A stretch of 64,000 bases of DNA. Origin: Acanthopleura granulata (lineage: Eukaryota > Mollusca > Polyplacophora > Chitonida > Chitonidae). The notes beneath the pieces are model-generated. The model ran no database searches and was not told the origin of the DNA. It saw only the letters and a list, made by a program, of their open reading frames with translations. Location of the stretch: NCBI GenBank assembly GCA_016165875.1, contig JABBOT010000003.1, positions 36,520,672 to 36,584,671 of the forward strand, read 5' to 3'. Positions 38,473 to 52,400 of the stretch are shown in pieces (the stretch's first letter is position 1; the number at the start of each line of letters is the position of its first letter). Position numbers and translations under genes: made by a program.

Positions 38473-39107
38473 AAAAAATGGCAATCAAGTATAATAATAG
38501 TAAGGAGGCATGACATAAGATAAATTTTATTTAGACAGGAAACATTTACATGCATAAATTTTGTGCTCGGGAGCTTCAAAATCTATGCAGTGAGGTACTT
38601 ATGCTTGTGCATTGTATAATACTAAATGTGATGAAGAAATGATAGTTTTTATCTAGTCATTGCTGTTCACTTTACCATGGTAAATTGGAAATTTTCGAAA
38701 ATTTTTCGAACGAGACGCTTCAGGCATGTTTTTACGTTCTAAGTCAGGATGTATTTGTTCAGTTATCTCTTTGGTGGTTTTAGCTGTAGTTAATAATTAA
38801 TGTGTTGGCTGCATCTAGATGATGTCGATTTTGCAAGCCATGTTATATGGATGAAGGAAAACCTACTGACTTAAAGCAGCATGTAGACCATCAAGGGCAG
38901 CAAATTTTTAAGCAAGTACATGTAGTTGCCTTGATCAGGGATCAGTTGTCTGTGGCAAGACCAACTCTTAACAGGTACATGCATGAGCCAGCATGTCCAT
39001 TGCAGGTACATACATATATATGTATATATAACACTCTTCATGTAATAGTAGCACTCTGTTTAAATGGACTCTGTATTATTACAAAATACTCACCGCACAT
39101 TACACAG

Positions 39108-39243
39108 ATATTGCATGCCGTGGGATGGTATCACAGGAATTGTGAGCTGGAGAGAAGTGATGTTCAGCAAGTGTGGAGCACAAGTTGAACGTCACTTGTC
39201 AAGAGCTTACAAATCTGGATATACATCCCACGGCAAGCACTAT
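39108..39243 (+). ncRNA. 136-nt near-continuous hairpin of unknown function
   Basis: Two arms of about 65 nt meet with almost no loop near 39176-39180. The left arm contains TGCCGTGGGATGGTAT, which pairs with ATACATCCCACGGCA at 39221-39235. Further in, AAGTGATGTTCA pairs with TGAACGTCACTT, and AGCT with AGCT. Identity between one arm and the reverse complement of the other is about 75-80% by eye. It could be a hairpin RNA or long miRNA precursor inside the WASF intron, or a palindromic transposon. The strand given is that of WASF; expression is unknown. Confidence 0.4.
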
Positions 39244-40802
39244 TGGTTTTATTATATTGAAAGAGAGTGGAAGAAAAAGGAAAAGATATGCTCTGCTGAA
39301 GCCGGAATTTGCTGGACTTCTACATCATCGCTACCTGACAAAGTCATCATCCAACTGTTTACTTGATAAACAAGTGGATGTTAGAGAGCCGACAAAGGGA
39401 GATAACCATTTAGAATAAACGCAAGAGATTGTTGGCTATTAGCGCATGATCATTGGACTTTGCCTCATGACCGTTGTACATCACATTTAGCGGAATACCA
39501 GTGACCAAGTATTGGCCAGTGGAAACCAAGAATCACCCTGTGAGAGAGAATTATTGAAACTCATTACAACTGCTGTCGACGTGGTCTGCGCCTGGGGCAC
39601 AGAAACTTACATGTACCTGTAGTCAGAAAGTAGTTGTTTTACTGGACACAGTCTGATGATAAATGCCAGAATTTTGAATATTACAATGAGAGTCAATGTA
39701 AATTGTGTTGTAGATGTACACGAACAGGGTAGGTGGTGTACATGTGTTTGACCTGGAATGTGGAGGGTGGGCAGTGATGTTGGAATGTCAAGACTGGCAG
39801 GGTTACAGATAAATTATCAACATGTGTCTCAGATGTCACATGGAGATAGGGCTCTACCTATATGGTTGTAATCCATCCTGAAGTAGGCCGTTCTCTGCAT
39901 GACAGCAGGGTAACACTGCAGACCTCTACTTTCACCTGTAACGATGCCTTAAGAATGACTGTGGATACAAGCCATTGTTCTGGTCACAACAGGATCAGTC
40001 TGTCCCTCTCAGCCTGCTCACTAACGGTATTAAATACAGGTGGATGTGTGTAGAGAGTGTTCCAATGCCCAGGCATTGGCCTCATTCCCACACCCAGGGA
40101 GTTTCCCTGCAGTTAGCACGCTGAGGCCGTTATTGCCATGAGAATATAAATGTGTAAATGTCACTGGAGCCATTGGGGATTGCCAAGATGCCACTTACAT
40201 GCATATTAAATGTTGGATATGCTGACACAAGCTCTGACAGGGTTTCCATGTACACGCTGCATTGACACATATTCTGTACAGTTCACGAAATCTCCCATGG
40301 GTACTGTGTAAATGAGACTTATTGAAGGCGTACTTGTGATGTACTGACGAGGAGATATGTGTAAATCTTTATGTAGCCATTATTAGCTATCCAGTGAAGC
40401 CCATGATGGATACCTGAAAAACCTTCCTGTTTTCTTCAATCATTCCGCTTTCTATTATTTGAAGAAAGTATTTTGCCTTAAATATACCCAGTGGGGATTT
40501 CTTAGACAAAAGTCTTTTGTCAAATGCAATTTGAAGAATACTAAAACTCAGTTTTTCTTCATACCTACAAAGCATAATTCCACCAAATATCCAAGATACT
40601 CAGTTTATTTGGAAAATCTGAATTTCAAAGTATGCCAAAAATTCAATTTACACTTGTTTCTCATCGGACTAACCCTGATGAGAAAGTGTCTAAAAAATCT
40701 CCTGTACATACATTTATACTGTATATGTATAAAGTATACATGTACTTGGCACTGTTTGCGTTCTATATTGCAGACATGCATACTTCTGTGTTTGTTGGTT
40801 GG

Positions 40803-41048
40803 TTTCGGTAAAATACTTAAATGGGGTGAAGTAATTGGCATTGTGATAGTCATTTTATTGACAAGTGGCTTTTCTTTGCACTTGTTTCGGTAAAATACTT
40901 AAATGGGGTGAAATAATTGGCATTGTGATAGTCATTTTATTGACAAATGGCTTTTCTTTGCACTTGTTTCGGTAAAATACTTAAATGGGGTGAAATAATT
41001 GGCATTGTGATAGTCATTTTATTGACAAATGGCTTTTCTTTGCACTTG
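40803..41048. repeat. Three tandem copies of an 82-bp unit
   Basis: TTTCGGTAAAATACTTAAAT starts units at 40803, 40885 and 40967, each ending CTTTTCTTTGCACTTG. Units 2 and 3 are nearly identical; unit 1 differs at a few sites. This indicates recent duplication. Confidence 0.95.
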
Positions 41049-42914
41049 TTACACTGAAATAACCTGTGGTTGTTGTATCTGGTGAAAGAGGATTTGTCCA
41101 AGGTAACATGGTGCAGTTTGGGCGCCTGTCTGTAGTCAGGATTATTATTCTGGGTCTTGTAACGATTTGTAGATGCGATAATATGTACAGTATGTCACGC
41201 TTGTGCATGCATGACATGACCCTTGACACTTTGTGGTCTGAATTGCCGGCTGACCAGGCACAGTTCATGTGCAGTTTTTCTGTTTACCAATGTACTTGTA
41301 CATGTGGCATTTCAGTGCCGCAGGGCAGCGGTGATGAAGTGCGTGTGTAATGATCAGGAAATGATGCCAGTCTCCCAGGATGCGTCTCATCTCCCCTGAG
41401 GCTATCCTATCACCCTTGTCCACTCGCTGGTACAATATCACGGCAATCAACCCGCCACTGTACCAGCTCTGTACTCAAAGGACTGGACACATCTCCTCAC
41501 CACAGCCTCAGTCTGGCAGCTGCCTAATGCCCCCTCCCCCCCCCCCTTCCCACACACACACACACTGACCAGTTATGTTAAGTGGTCATTATGGTCACCG
41601 ACCAGCCGGAAGTGGTTACCAGACAGACTAATAAGTGACCGCTGCATGCAGCTGCTCGGACATGTACTGATATTATCTTCAGCTTGCATGTGCTGCTTCC
41701 CAGCGGCACTGACCAGTCTCTGTGTGCGCATGGGAATGCCTTCTTATTAGTGCTTGGCTGTAGTCTCTGTGTGTCAAACGTTTAACCCATTACTCCTTCC
41801 ATTTGTGTTACATGCTGGCACAGATTCGTGCAAAATGTATAAATTTAAGAGCCTGGTTTCGACCACACATCAGCTTGACTGTCGTCGCACATGTATAAGT
41901 GCAAAAGTCCTAAACATGGCGTTAAGCAACAAGTGAAGAAAATGTAAAAAGTACTTGAATCTTGTAGAGCTGTTGGCGTCGATTTAAACAGTGTTAGCAT
42001 ATCTAATTTTTAACTTTTCAGTCTTGGTTTTAAAATGATACACATGATAGATTTTGAAGTTTGTATCACTTGCCAACACTTAAGACATTAGAACAAATGT
42101 TTTTTATTGATTTTATAGTATACATGTAGAAATAAAAACTTCAAGACATACCTCTTGGTATAATGTACATGTAAATTCTCAGCAAGTTTAACAGTTGAGA
42201 GTAAAGTTCTGCAATTTGAAAACATAATGCACAAAACTTGGAAGACTTAAATGCGTTGTCCAAGTAGGGAGGAACACATATGAACTTCACAGAAATTACA
42301 CAAAATAACCGGTCAAGTAAATGTGGTAACATTCCTCTGATTTGTGCTAAAACTTACATGTGTGTGAATTTGTAGAGCATTTACAGTAAATGTGTGAACA
42401 TATAAAAGACATCACTGTGTGATTACTTTGTGAAACCTGAACAGATCATTTGTCTTCACATCAGGAAATGCATTTGAAAGGTGCCGGGTTTCACTGCCAA
42501 GATCTCTGTTTATTTGTGGATTGTCTCATTATTTGTGTAAATTTCTCATTTCCGTATGTTCTTGTTGAGACTGGTATGGACGTTTGATTGGCTCATGATG
42601 GCCTGTTTGCTAACTCCTAGGTTACTATGAAGATACACCCGTGTATACAGATGCCCTTGTCCATGTAGAAGCTGTGGGTGGGTGGTACCATTACAGTACA
42701 TGTTTGTAGGCAGGTCAGTCACTTATAGGGCAAGTGCTTCCTGACATTTTCTCATAGCTGTTAATGTGCATCCACATTCACATGCTTTAGCAACTCCTTA
42801 CATGTGCGCTTGTTTCCGTCCATGTTTTGCACCGCTTGACCCATGTTGAAATGCTGCATGTATGAGATGGTGTTGGAAATGCAGCTTAGGCGGCCTACTG
42901 CCCGCCCCGCTCCC

Positions 42915-43075
42915 CTCCCCAAATGCAGTCGCTGTGAGTTCAAGCCCACCTCTGCTGGCAACCTGAGGATGGTCGTGGGTTTCCCCAGGGCTCTGCCTGG
43001 TTTCCTCCCACCATAATATAAGTGAAATAGTCTTGAGTACAGTGTAAAACACCATTCAAATAAAATAAAAAAATC
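42915..43075 (+). mobile_element. SINE copy, 5' truncated
   Basis: GCTGTGAGTTCAAGCCCACC, GGATGGTCGTGGGTTTCCCC, TGGTTTCCTCCCACCATAAT, then TAAGTGAAATAGTCTTGAGT and a TCAAATAAAATAAAA tail. Confidence 0.85.
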
Positions 43076-46000
43076 AAGAAATGCATCTTACCAGTATCCC
43101 TACAATGTCTAGGCATATTTATAAATACATTTACATGAATAAAATGCCCGGAAATTCCAAGTTACATGTACATAATACGCCCTTTTGTAGAGGAGAGGAC
43201 ATTTCTTCCCTTTGGCCTATATACATGTATTTTGCATATTTTTTTTTTACTCTCTGATTTTATCAATTTTTACTCCTGAAACACAGTACTTGAAGAATCA
43301 ATAGTTCATATCTTTATTGTGTATAAACATATGGAGTATGTGGTCAGTGTGAGTGCACTGTGTTTTGTACACATGCACATGTTCATGTATACAGTGCAGG
43401 TGATGGTTGACGGATCCCCCCTCCACCCTCCCAAAATAAAAAGAAAAACATTAATACTTTTTTGTCTGTGTATCTTATTGGTTAAAGGTACATTTATGGA
43501 TATGTTGTAACATAAGTAGCGTGTAAATAAGAATTTAAAGGCCTTTATGGACTTCTGAAAGTGCATTTTCACAGCCAAATTCAAAGTGAAATAGCGTAAT
43601 CGCTGAATAGCAGGTTTATGAGCTAGAATCTGGTACGTGGGCATGTCTATAAATATACAACCAGGAGAGTCAATACATTAGCAGTAAGTTGCAGTATTGC
43701 ACTGTTGAGGTCTCTCATGAAGGTAAATGCTGTTATTAAAGTGGTGATCGCCATCTAATAAACTAATAAATCAAGCTTACAAGATAATGTGTAATATTAG
43801 CTGTCTGTTGATTACCAGATCCTTATATCCTATAACGAAACACATGAGTGCATGCATCTGACATGCAGACTTGTAAATGTATTTAAGGCCACTGTAAATC
43901 CCACACACATTTGTATTCAGAGAAGGTGGCCATACCAGTAAACCTTCAGTCATAGTAGACTCACCCCCCCACCCCCTTGCCCCCCTCCCAGTCATCATTA
44001 TTAACTTGGCTTTGCCTAGGCCATTAAGATTCCATTCAGACCCCCAAACCTGGCCTCTGACATGCTACCAATGGATTTCAGATGTCTGGCTCTCCCAAGC
44101 CTTGAATGTTAAATAATGAGAGAGGAGGCTGGGAATCAACACTGGTACCAAAGATCTATTTTTGCACAGAGGCATTGTGTAATACTGCGTGATGTTAAGA
44201 GGGACATGTGTGAAGTTGGGATTTACTGGCTTAGGATGCACAATTGAGTTTGCTCACATGGTGTTAGGTATACACTCATGCAAAACAGCATTTGAACATT
44301 TATAATGCAGGCCCTTAGCTAGAGATCAAAAAGGAGCAAGGAGTAAATGTACATTCCTTAAAAAAGGTGACAATTTTCCCTGAACATTGTACCAGAAAAA
44401 AAAAGGAAGGCAGAGTGCACATTTTAAGGGCGGGATGCAGTCACCGCCTACATGTATAAAAGCCTACCGTAATTGTTTTCAGCCTCTACTGAAAGCAATA
44501 TTTTGTGACTTTCTTAGAGAACTGTACGAAGTTGTAGAGAAATAATTCTTACAGTTTTTTAAGCCTATACTGGATGTACACCTGAGGTGACACAAATCAT
44601 ATATGGCTTCGTTTTTGTGCGAATTGCATACGTGTAAATTTCTCTTAAAAACCGCTTTCATGGGTGAGAAGATTTACAGTGCACACAGCCATGTTATGCA
44701 ATACACATATAATGTGACGGACTGGAAAACACCTTTGTCATTTAGAGTGCATATATTCCGCCATTGTGACCAAAAAAAAAAAAAACTTCATTGGTGCACT
44801 TAACATAAATGTATATTTGCTGTATTGTTTCTTTGATGTTGCTGGTATTTATAAATGTATAAGCAGAACACACATGTATATGTATTCATATTTATGGGAT
44901 AAAATGCACCAGTATAGTGCGTAGATCTGCATTCATATCCATGTACAATACGTTTAAAAGTCTGTATTTTATACATGTATAAGCAGTATTCTAAAGGTAG
45001 AGTATCTGTTGTGATTTTGAGTTTGTGCATGTTAACAGTGTAACTCAAGTCTGTTGCCTGCTCCAGTATTGTCTCAGTGTTCCTAGACTCCTGTTAGTAC
45101 ATGTATATACTGACTTACAGCACTATAAACACAGCTAAATCTGGCTATCATTATACTTCTGAATGTAGTCCTCATACACTACATGTGTGTAACTCATTTA
45201 GAAAGCATTCCCAGTCAGTTGTGTGTGAAATGCATTTTCTGTCATACATATGGACATGTTCATCCTTTAAATAACGATTACATCAATGATCTGCTGAAAT
45301 TTGTCTCCTCCGCTAGCTCGACACGATCTGATAATTTATATTCTCGATTTGTTTGGCTCACATACAGTACATGTGCATAAAATCTGGCAGGTCCGTGATG
45401 TTTGTTGAATCAGCAGTATTTACCCTACTTCATGTGACGAACAAGTCCTGTGAAATAGCACATGGTTACTATACTGACATCCCTTTGCCTTTTTAGTCTT
45501 TGGAAATCTCAGGATCAGTCAATTATGGAGAAGTAATCAATTAAACATGTTAAAGCATTGCTCTTTAACAGATTTCCTCGGGGAGGAGGTATTTTTAACT
45601 GGCTTGTCACAGTGGCTGTCTGTGAGTAGGGATTCACATCATGCTATCCTGGTCGTGTAGGCACATGTACGTGTGTGAGCAATGTTCATGACGTGACAAA
45701 TGACATTTCGTTGCATGGATAGATTGTATAATGCTTAAAACTGTAGTTTATTTACATGTAAATAGCGAGAGGAGGGGGTGGGTTAGTTAACATGCTTGTC
45801 TTTGAACTACATATACACGTACAAGGTGTTCACTGCTGGTTCAATCCTAGCATTGGACTTGGTCAGTGAAATTTTATTTTCTTACACACTGTTTGTTCTT
45901 GACAGTGCAAGAATTAACGTTCTGGTCTTACATATCAGTGAAGAAGAGGAATTTTAATTTCTTCATTTGTAATAAATGGATACTTGCAGATGCACAGCAC

Positions 46001-49000
46001 ACCTCTTCCACATTACAATGCTAGTGACCAGACAGGTCTTCTCTACCATGGTGGCATACATGTAAATGGTGAACATTGCACGAGGGGTGTTACACTCACT
46101 GATAGGCTGGGAGGGGGGCATCCTGCTGGAAAAATATCAGTTCCAGCACCAAAAGGAATATTTTTTATTTGCCTCTAAAAATGATTTTTCCTGGCAGAAA
46201 TTTGGGGTAACGTCCAGTATGTGTGAAAATAAGGGAGAAGCACATATGCATGTTCAATAAGTACAGGTATGTACTTTTACATGTCTTCAGTGTTGACAAA
46301 CACATTTTACACATACCACTCATTATTGGACCAGTACCATAAAGTTTCTGATTGTCCGATAGCACTTAGTTGAGGGTGTGGTGTGTTACAGTAAGACTTC
46401 ATGTGAGAGGAAGAACATTGTATATAATGCACACAGAGTATCGTCCTTTTCCTCATATGTAATAGACGTGTCAACAAGCATTGACTATGTCGATTTCATG
46501 TGTAAATTACAGTGCAGTGAAAAATGATACGCACTACCAAAAAGATGTTTATTCCCGTGATGGGGATGGTTGTATTTTGAATAACATGTACATGTATTAT
46601 AACGAAGTGTTATATAATAGTGTGTACAGTAGATTGCTATGCGTGTGTACAAGACCTGATTTTATCAGAGAATTCAAGTGAAGAGTATTGCGTATGTGTG
46701 TGCAGTCCCGAGCAGCCAGGAACATGTGATCTGCACTGGACATAGATCTGCATGCTGACGCACACTGTATTTGGAGGTAATATTTACATAGTGATTACCA
46801 GGCATATTTACGGAATATTGTGAATGTTTCGTGACAAGACAGTAGGACAGATATGTGTACCTGGGAGCTCGTGTACAGCCTAGTGTAAGATCTGCAGAGT
46901 CGTTAAGCTGTAGGTGTCCCACACACATACGTGTATATCCTAGGTTGTAATGTGTGCATTTGAGGCTGAAATGCTATGAAAGTAGAAGAAGATGAATTTA
47001 GTTGTTTTAAAGTGACAGAATAGTACATGCACATGTTCTGTGGTGCCACTATTTGTTAAATGTAGTTCAAGGCTTGGGTGCCAATATTTGGACGAGTGAA
47101 GAGCAATAAAGTGAAAAGGAATTTATTAAACCAGAAATATTCTATAAATATTTGCAACAAATCTTGCTAAAGTTGGTCAGATTTAGGCATGTGCAATACA
47201 TGTATGTACACGTATGACCAAGATGTCACATTTTGAAATAATTGTTTGAGATCTCCAGAGTAAATGAAAGTCTCTTTTTGAGGAGTGAATCAAAACTTCA
47301 TCTTGTCATTGATGTAGCACAGTATATGTTTTTTGTTTGGTTTTTTTATATACATGTATGTACACATGATATCTACTTGGAGTGAAGATTAACATTCACT
47401 ATAGCATTCTTAGATACACTTTTTTTTTTTGATCAAGGTGTGTATGCACGTACAATTATGTACAGTTACTGTAAAGCAAACTGTATAGCTATTTCTGTCT
47501 GTCTGTTGAACATGCATGTGTTTCTGGTTTGTGCTTTAAGCTCCTATGTGGGTGTATAATGACAGATCTACCTACCATGAGAAAAGGAGAATGTGTACAC
47601 CTGGGTGTTAAATAGGCTAGCGTTAAAGAGAGGGAGCTCTTGTGTCAGACTGACCCCACTGCATCCTGCATGTATCTACATGTACACACAGACATAATCA
47701 AATTCAGCACCATGTCAAATGACTTCACTCCACAGATCAGCTCCTCAGCAGAGCCACAGCGAAAGTGTGATAGACTCACTCACGCACTCCACATGTCACT
47801 GTGTTCTTGTGGCAGTCTTCTGAGGGCTTGCCATCATGCAGGCAGACGGAAGAAAAAAAAGGGTTTGGTTTAGATTTTCAAAGAGAAGTGCATGTACATG
47901 TAGGTATACATACAGTGTAGTTTGGAAAATGTGGCAAAAGAAAACATGCAGAAGTGCACCACATGTTTCATGCAAGTTTCGTGGACATCTTTTAAAGGGT
48001 CAGTAATTTGTGGACAGGCATACATGTCAGCAGGAAGTCATTTTCTCTGTATTTGGGTCTAATATGCTCCTGACTTGTATGCCATGAATACATGTACATG
48101 TACAATGCATGAGACAGTCCTAATGCTGACAAAGGCTCTCTTAACATTTCATTCTGATCTTCCCTTGAGAAAGAAACGTACACAGGTGCCCATGCAGAGA
48201 GTAAAGAGTACATTGTGTGTATTTAGAAACTGGGACACGTGATGTTTCAACGGAAAAACAGTATCTCATTTTAATCCAGTTGATTAAGACGCAGGTTTAT
48301 GGAGAAAGCAAAATTCACTAGTTTTATTTTCCTCATAGGTTTGCTGCAACATGGCTGACATATTACCAGTGTGAAGTCAAAACATTAGTCATCCCATAAG
48401 ACATGAAGTTTGAAGGATTTATGTAACATAACTTTTTCTTAATCCTCATGAAATTAATTGCATGTAGTATTACAAATAAGTTTCTTAGCATTCCTTTAAA
48501 AATATAGAAATGGGTTTTGAAAAAATGAGTTTGTCAGCTGTCAGTAGACGATAAGTTAGGCCAGATGTATTTATGCTGGTTGTGAACGCTGCCCAAACAG
48601 TGGGGACCGGTCAGGAACCCGGCAGGAGGACCTTGGCATCATTTTATTTACGTCAAATGTTCCTTTCCTGACTCATGCTAATGATGTCATATTAAAGACA
48701 GCGCAACATTACAGTAGGTTCTGATATGTGGTAACATTCTAGTCGTTGTGTTACTATCAATTTTTGATGTAACAATGGCTCCAGGTCCTGCTTCACACTA
48801 GCGTCACCTCACGGAATTAAAAAATATTCCGTTTGCTGTGGCTGTTTTTTTTTTCATTCCTCTGTGCATGATTAACTTGAACTCTGAACTTTAACAATCA
48901 TCATTTCCCCATTCCCATGTATGCATTTACATTTCACCGACATGCTTTTACTGATTGATTAGTATGGATACATGTACTCAGGAGAGGTTACACTCTGCAT

Positions 49001-49417
49001 GTGTATTTCTCCATACACAAAGTAAAATGAGTTTTACGTACATACATGTATGTTGTCAGCTCTGGTCTTTACACATACACGTACTCATCATGAAGGTAAT
49101 TAGGCTAGGCACAATTTGGCAGTTGTTTTGAGTAACCCACTGGATGCTCTGAGCTTATCAGTGTGTTAATTTTGGCTTTATGCTTGCAGGCTTACCTGTG
49201 CATTATACATGTGCGTTCAATTGGACTCCAGGATGTGTTCTGTTCATATACTGCATATGGGTATTCATGTGTATATTTTTAACAATATATTTTAGTACAT
49301 TTGCCTTCTACATGCATTTGGTTGCCAATTAAATTTGGTTTTACCGAGTAAGGTGTTCCTCCAATGAATTTCATTAATGAATTACCTCCCTTTGCTTGTT
49401 TTACAGACCTGTGAATC

Positions 49418-52400
49418 ATGCCGCTAATCAAACGCCTCATTGAGCCCGTTTTCGTGAGTCGGGTGAAGGTAAGCAGTAACGTAAAGAACGAGCTAGAATG
49501 TGTGACCAATCACACACTGGCCAACATCACTCGCCAGCTCAGCAGTCTCAGCAAACAGGCTGACGACATGTTCTCCGAACTTTGTAAGGAGGCGGCTAGC
49601 TGCTACAACAGAACCATCCGTCTACAACAACGAGTGGAGCATTTAGGGGCGAGGGTTACCCAGCTGGACGCAACAGTAGAAGAAGGTAGGTCACTGCGAT
49701 TTATAGGTCGCTGCACCATGTGTCGTTTAGGTCTGCACCATGTGTCATGTAGGTCACTACACCAGGAGATATAGGTCACCGCACTACGGGAGATATAGGT
49801 CACTGCAGCATGTGAGATGTAGGTCATTGCAGCATGTGAGATGTAGGTCTCTGCTCCATGTGAGATGTAGGTCAATGCACTGTGGGGGATGTAGGCTGAT
49901 GCACCATGGGGGATGTAGGTCACTGCACCATGGGAGATGTAGGTCACTGCACCATGGGGGATGTAGGTCACTGCACCATGGGAGATGTAGGTCAATGCAC
50001 TATGGGGGGGTTGTAGGTCATTGCACAGTGCAAGATGTAGGTCATTGCAGCATTGGAGATGTAGATCACTGCACCATGTGTATCTCTGCACCATGAGGGG
50101 TGTAAGTCACTGTACCATGGGGGATGTAGATTACTGTACCATGGGGATGTAGCTTACTGTACCATGGGGGATGTAGCTTACTGTACCATGGGGGATGTAG
50201 CCTACTGTACCATGTAGCTTACTGTACCATGGGGGATGTAGGTCACTGCACCATGGGAGATGTAGGTCAATGCACTATGGGGGGGTGTAGGTCATTGCAC
50301 AGTGCAAGATGTAGGTCATTGCAGCATTGGAGATGTAGATCACTGCACCATGTGTATCTCTGCACCATGAGGGGTGTAAGTCACTGTACCATGGGGGATG
50401 TAGGTTACTGTACCATGGGGGATGTAGCTTACTGTACCATGGGGGATGTAGCTTACTGTACCGTGGGGGATGTAGCTTACTGTACCATGGGGGATGTAGG
50501 TTACTGCACCATGGGGGATGTAGGTTAGTGTACCGTGCAACATGTTCATATAGTCAAGTCAAATTATTAAGACACTCAACCATGAAAAATCGAATGAAAT
50601 GAAAAAAGATACAAAACATTCAGTCATGAAGATTTCAAGTCATGAAGTCATGATGAATACCACAGAATGAAACACAGAATGATGTAAATAACACTATTGC
50701 ACCAGTGCAGTAATATTATTCCATGAAATACAGTTGTGGAGCAGGACACTTCAGTGCAATGTGCGTGCGTATTTGAATGTAAATCTGGCTAGCATTTTCA
50801 ATGGTGTCACGGTGGCAGCACTGAAATATACATCTTATCAGAATTGAGATAGTGCGCCATAAAGCACCAATCAAATAAATAAATAAATAAGAGTTGAGAT
50901 ATTGATCATTTTTTGGTGATCTTGTTACTGTAATTATAACATGACGTATGCAATAATGATTCATTACTGGCCCTCATCTTCAGTGTCACTTACTGACATC
51001 AATCAGCGAAAACCATACAAGAGTCATGCAGAGAAGGACCAACAGGTGGTGTCGAGGAAGACGATACCTTTCGCAGTTGTAGACACATACACAGCCTGTG
51101 ACCCACCTCCAGCCCTCGACAAGTTGGATGTCTACAGGTAGGAGGTTGTAAAATATCAAGGTTTTATCCTCATTAGGAACTTAAGATTTTACCCCACATT
51201 AGAAACTTAACGTGTGATCTAAAAATTGCCCCCCCCTCCCCCAAAGTGTCATTTTAGAAACATATTTACACCATAAAATATTATATTTGGAACCAAAAGT
51301 TATCCAGTAGGACATCATTCGGTCTTCCAAACGAACCTCAAACCAGCCTTTTTAGGACCTTTGGAACTCTCTCAAAATGAGCAAGTTAGTCATGCACGAA
51401 ATTGCATGTGAATTAGGCTAATTGCTGATTCTTTTCCCAAGTACAAAATATAGAGGAAAGCTTCATCGTTTGACCTGCCATTTTGTGGTTGGTATTCTGA
51501 CTATGTCTGTCTACGGTCCAAAATGTCCCCAACCTTGGATGTTTAGGATGTTTCTGCACAGTCATGGAAAGCCAGTCAACAGTTAGCCGTTTCTTAAGAC
51601 CACATGCAAATACAAAGGGGTGTTGTCACCCCCACACATAATTGATGTGTTGCTTGATATTCCCCTTAAATATAAAAGTGAAGAGTTTGGGAGTTCAGGC
51701 ATATGTGTTTGTACATGCCTAGTGCAGAGTCGAGGAGAAGTTTATGCAGCTTGTGTTATCTTTTTGTGTTGTCTTATTAATTATGAATTAAGATCATTTA
51801 TGTATTATATGGAATGATATGAAATAAGTATGATAATAAAAACACAGATACAATTTTTTTTCTCTGGCTACATGCATATGTATTAATAATGGTGCAATAT
51901 ATGAGAAGGCAACAATGGCATTGCCTTTTTTTTTCTTTCTTTCTTTTTTTTGTTTTTTTCTTTGAGGTAATGCATGAGCTAATGTTTTGTTTTCAGGGAC
52001 GATGGGAAGAGCTGTATGAAATATTACACAGACCCCGGGTATTTCTTTGAGCTGTGGTATTATGACATACAGAAGGATATGGAAAAGCAGAAAAACGAAT
52101 TACGAAATAAAAAGAAAAAGGTGATTGATGTCTCTGGTGCCATGTTCAGGTTATGTACCATACTGAGCAGAAATTTCTTCCCTGTTCTAAAAGTGTCAAG
52201 TTTTCTCTGTGGGTTTTTGCAAAGGAGAAAAGAAGAAAAAAAGAGGCGTGCCTGTTTTTACATCTGTTGTGTCCATGTTAAAATACATTAAGATGAAGGG
52301 TAACCTGTGGTGTAAACTGTAGCATCAGTGCGAAGACTGATGGTGAATCCCTGCATGTTGTTCTGCTTTCATAATCATGGGAGGAGAAACTTCATGTACA

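Larger units (their letters stand above)
17497..49406 (+). other. Probable WASF first intron, about 32 kb, no coding genes seen
   Basis: No open frame here resembles a known protein, and the longest frames are AT-rich and repeat-derived. The acceptor at 49405-49406 (TTGTTTTACAG) is good. The contents are SINEs, MITEs, foldback elements, tandem arrays, dinucleotide runs and a dense scatter of TACATGTA (about 48 by eye). If the leader exon at 17496 is wrong, part of this is intergenic rather than intronic. Confidence 0.5.

Noticed and set aside
40459..40893. 144-codon plus-strand frame
   Set aside because: It runs into the 82-bp triplication and has no homology I recognise; chance frame in AT-rich intron DNA.
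49603..50549. Long open frames on both strands with repeating TYIPHGAV or CRSLHHG-type peptides
   Set aside because: They are read from the 24-bp minisatellite in a WASF intron. A period divisible by three with no stop gives open frames automatically on both strands.
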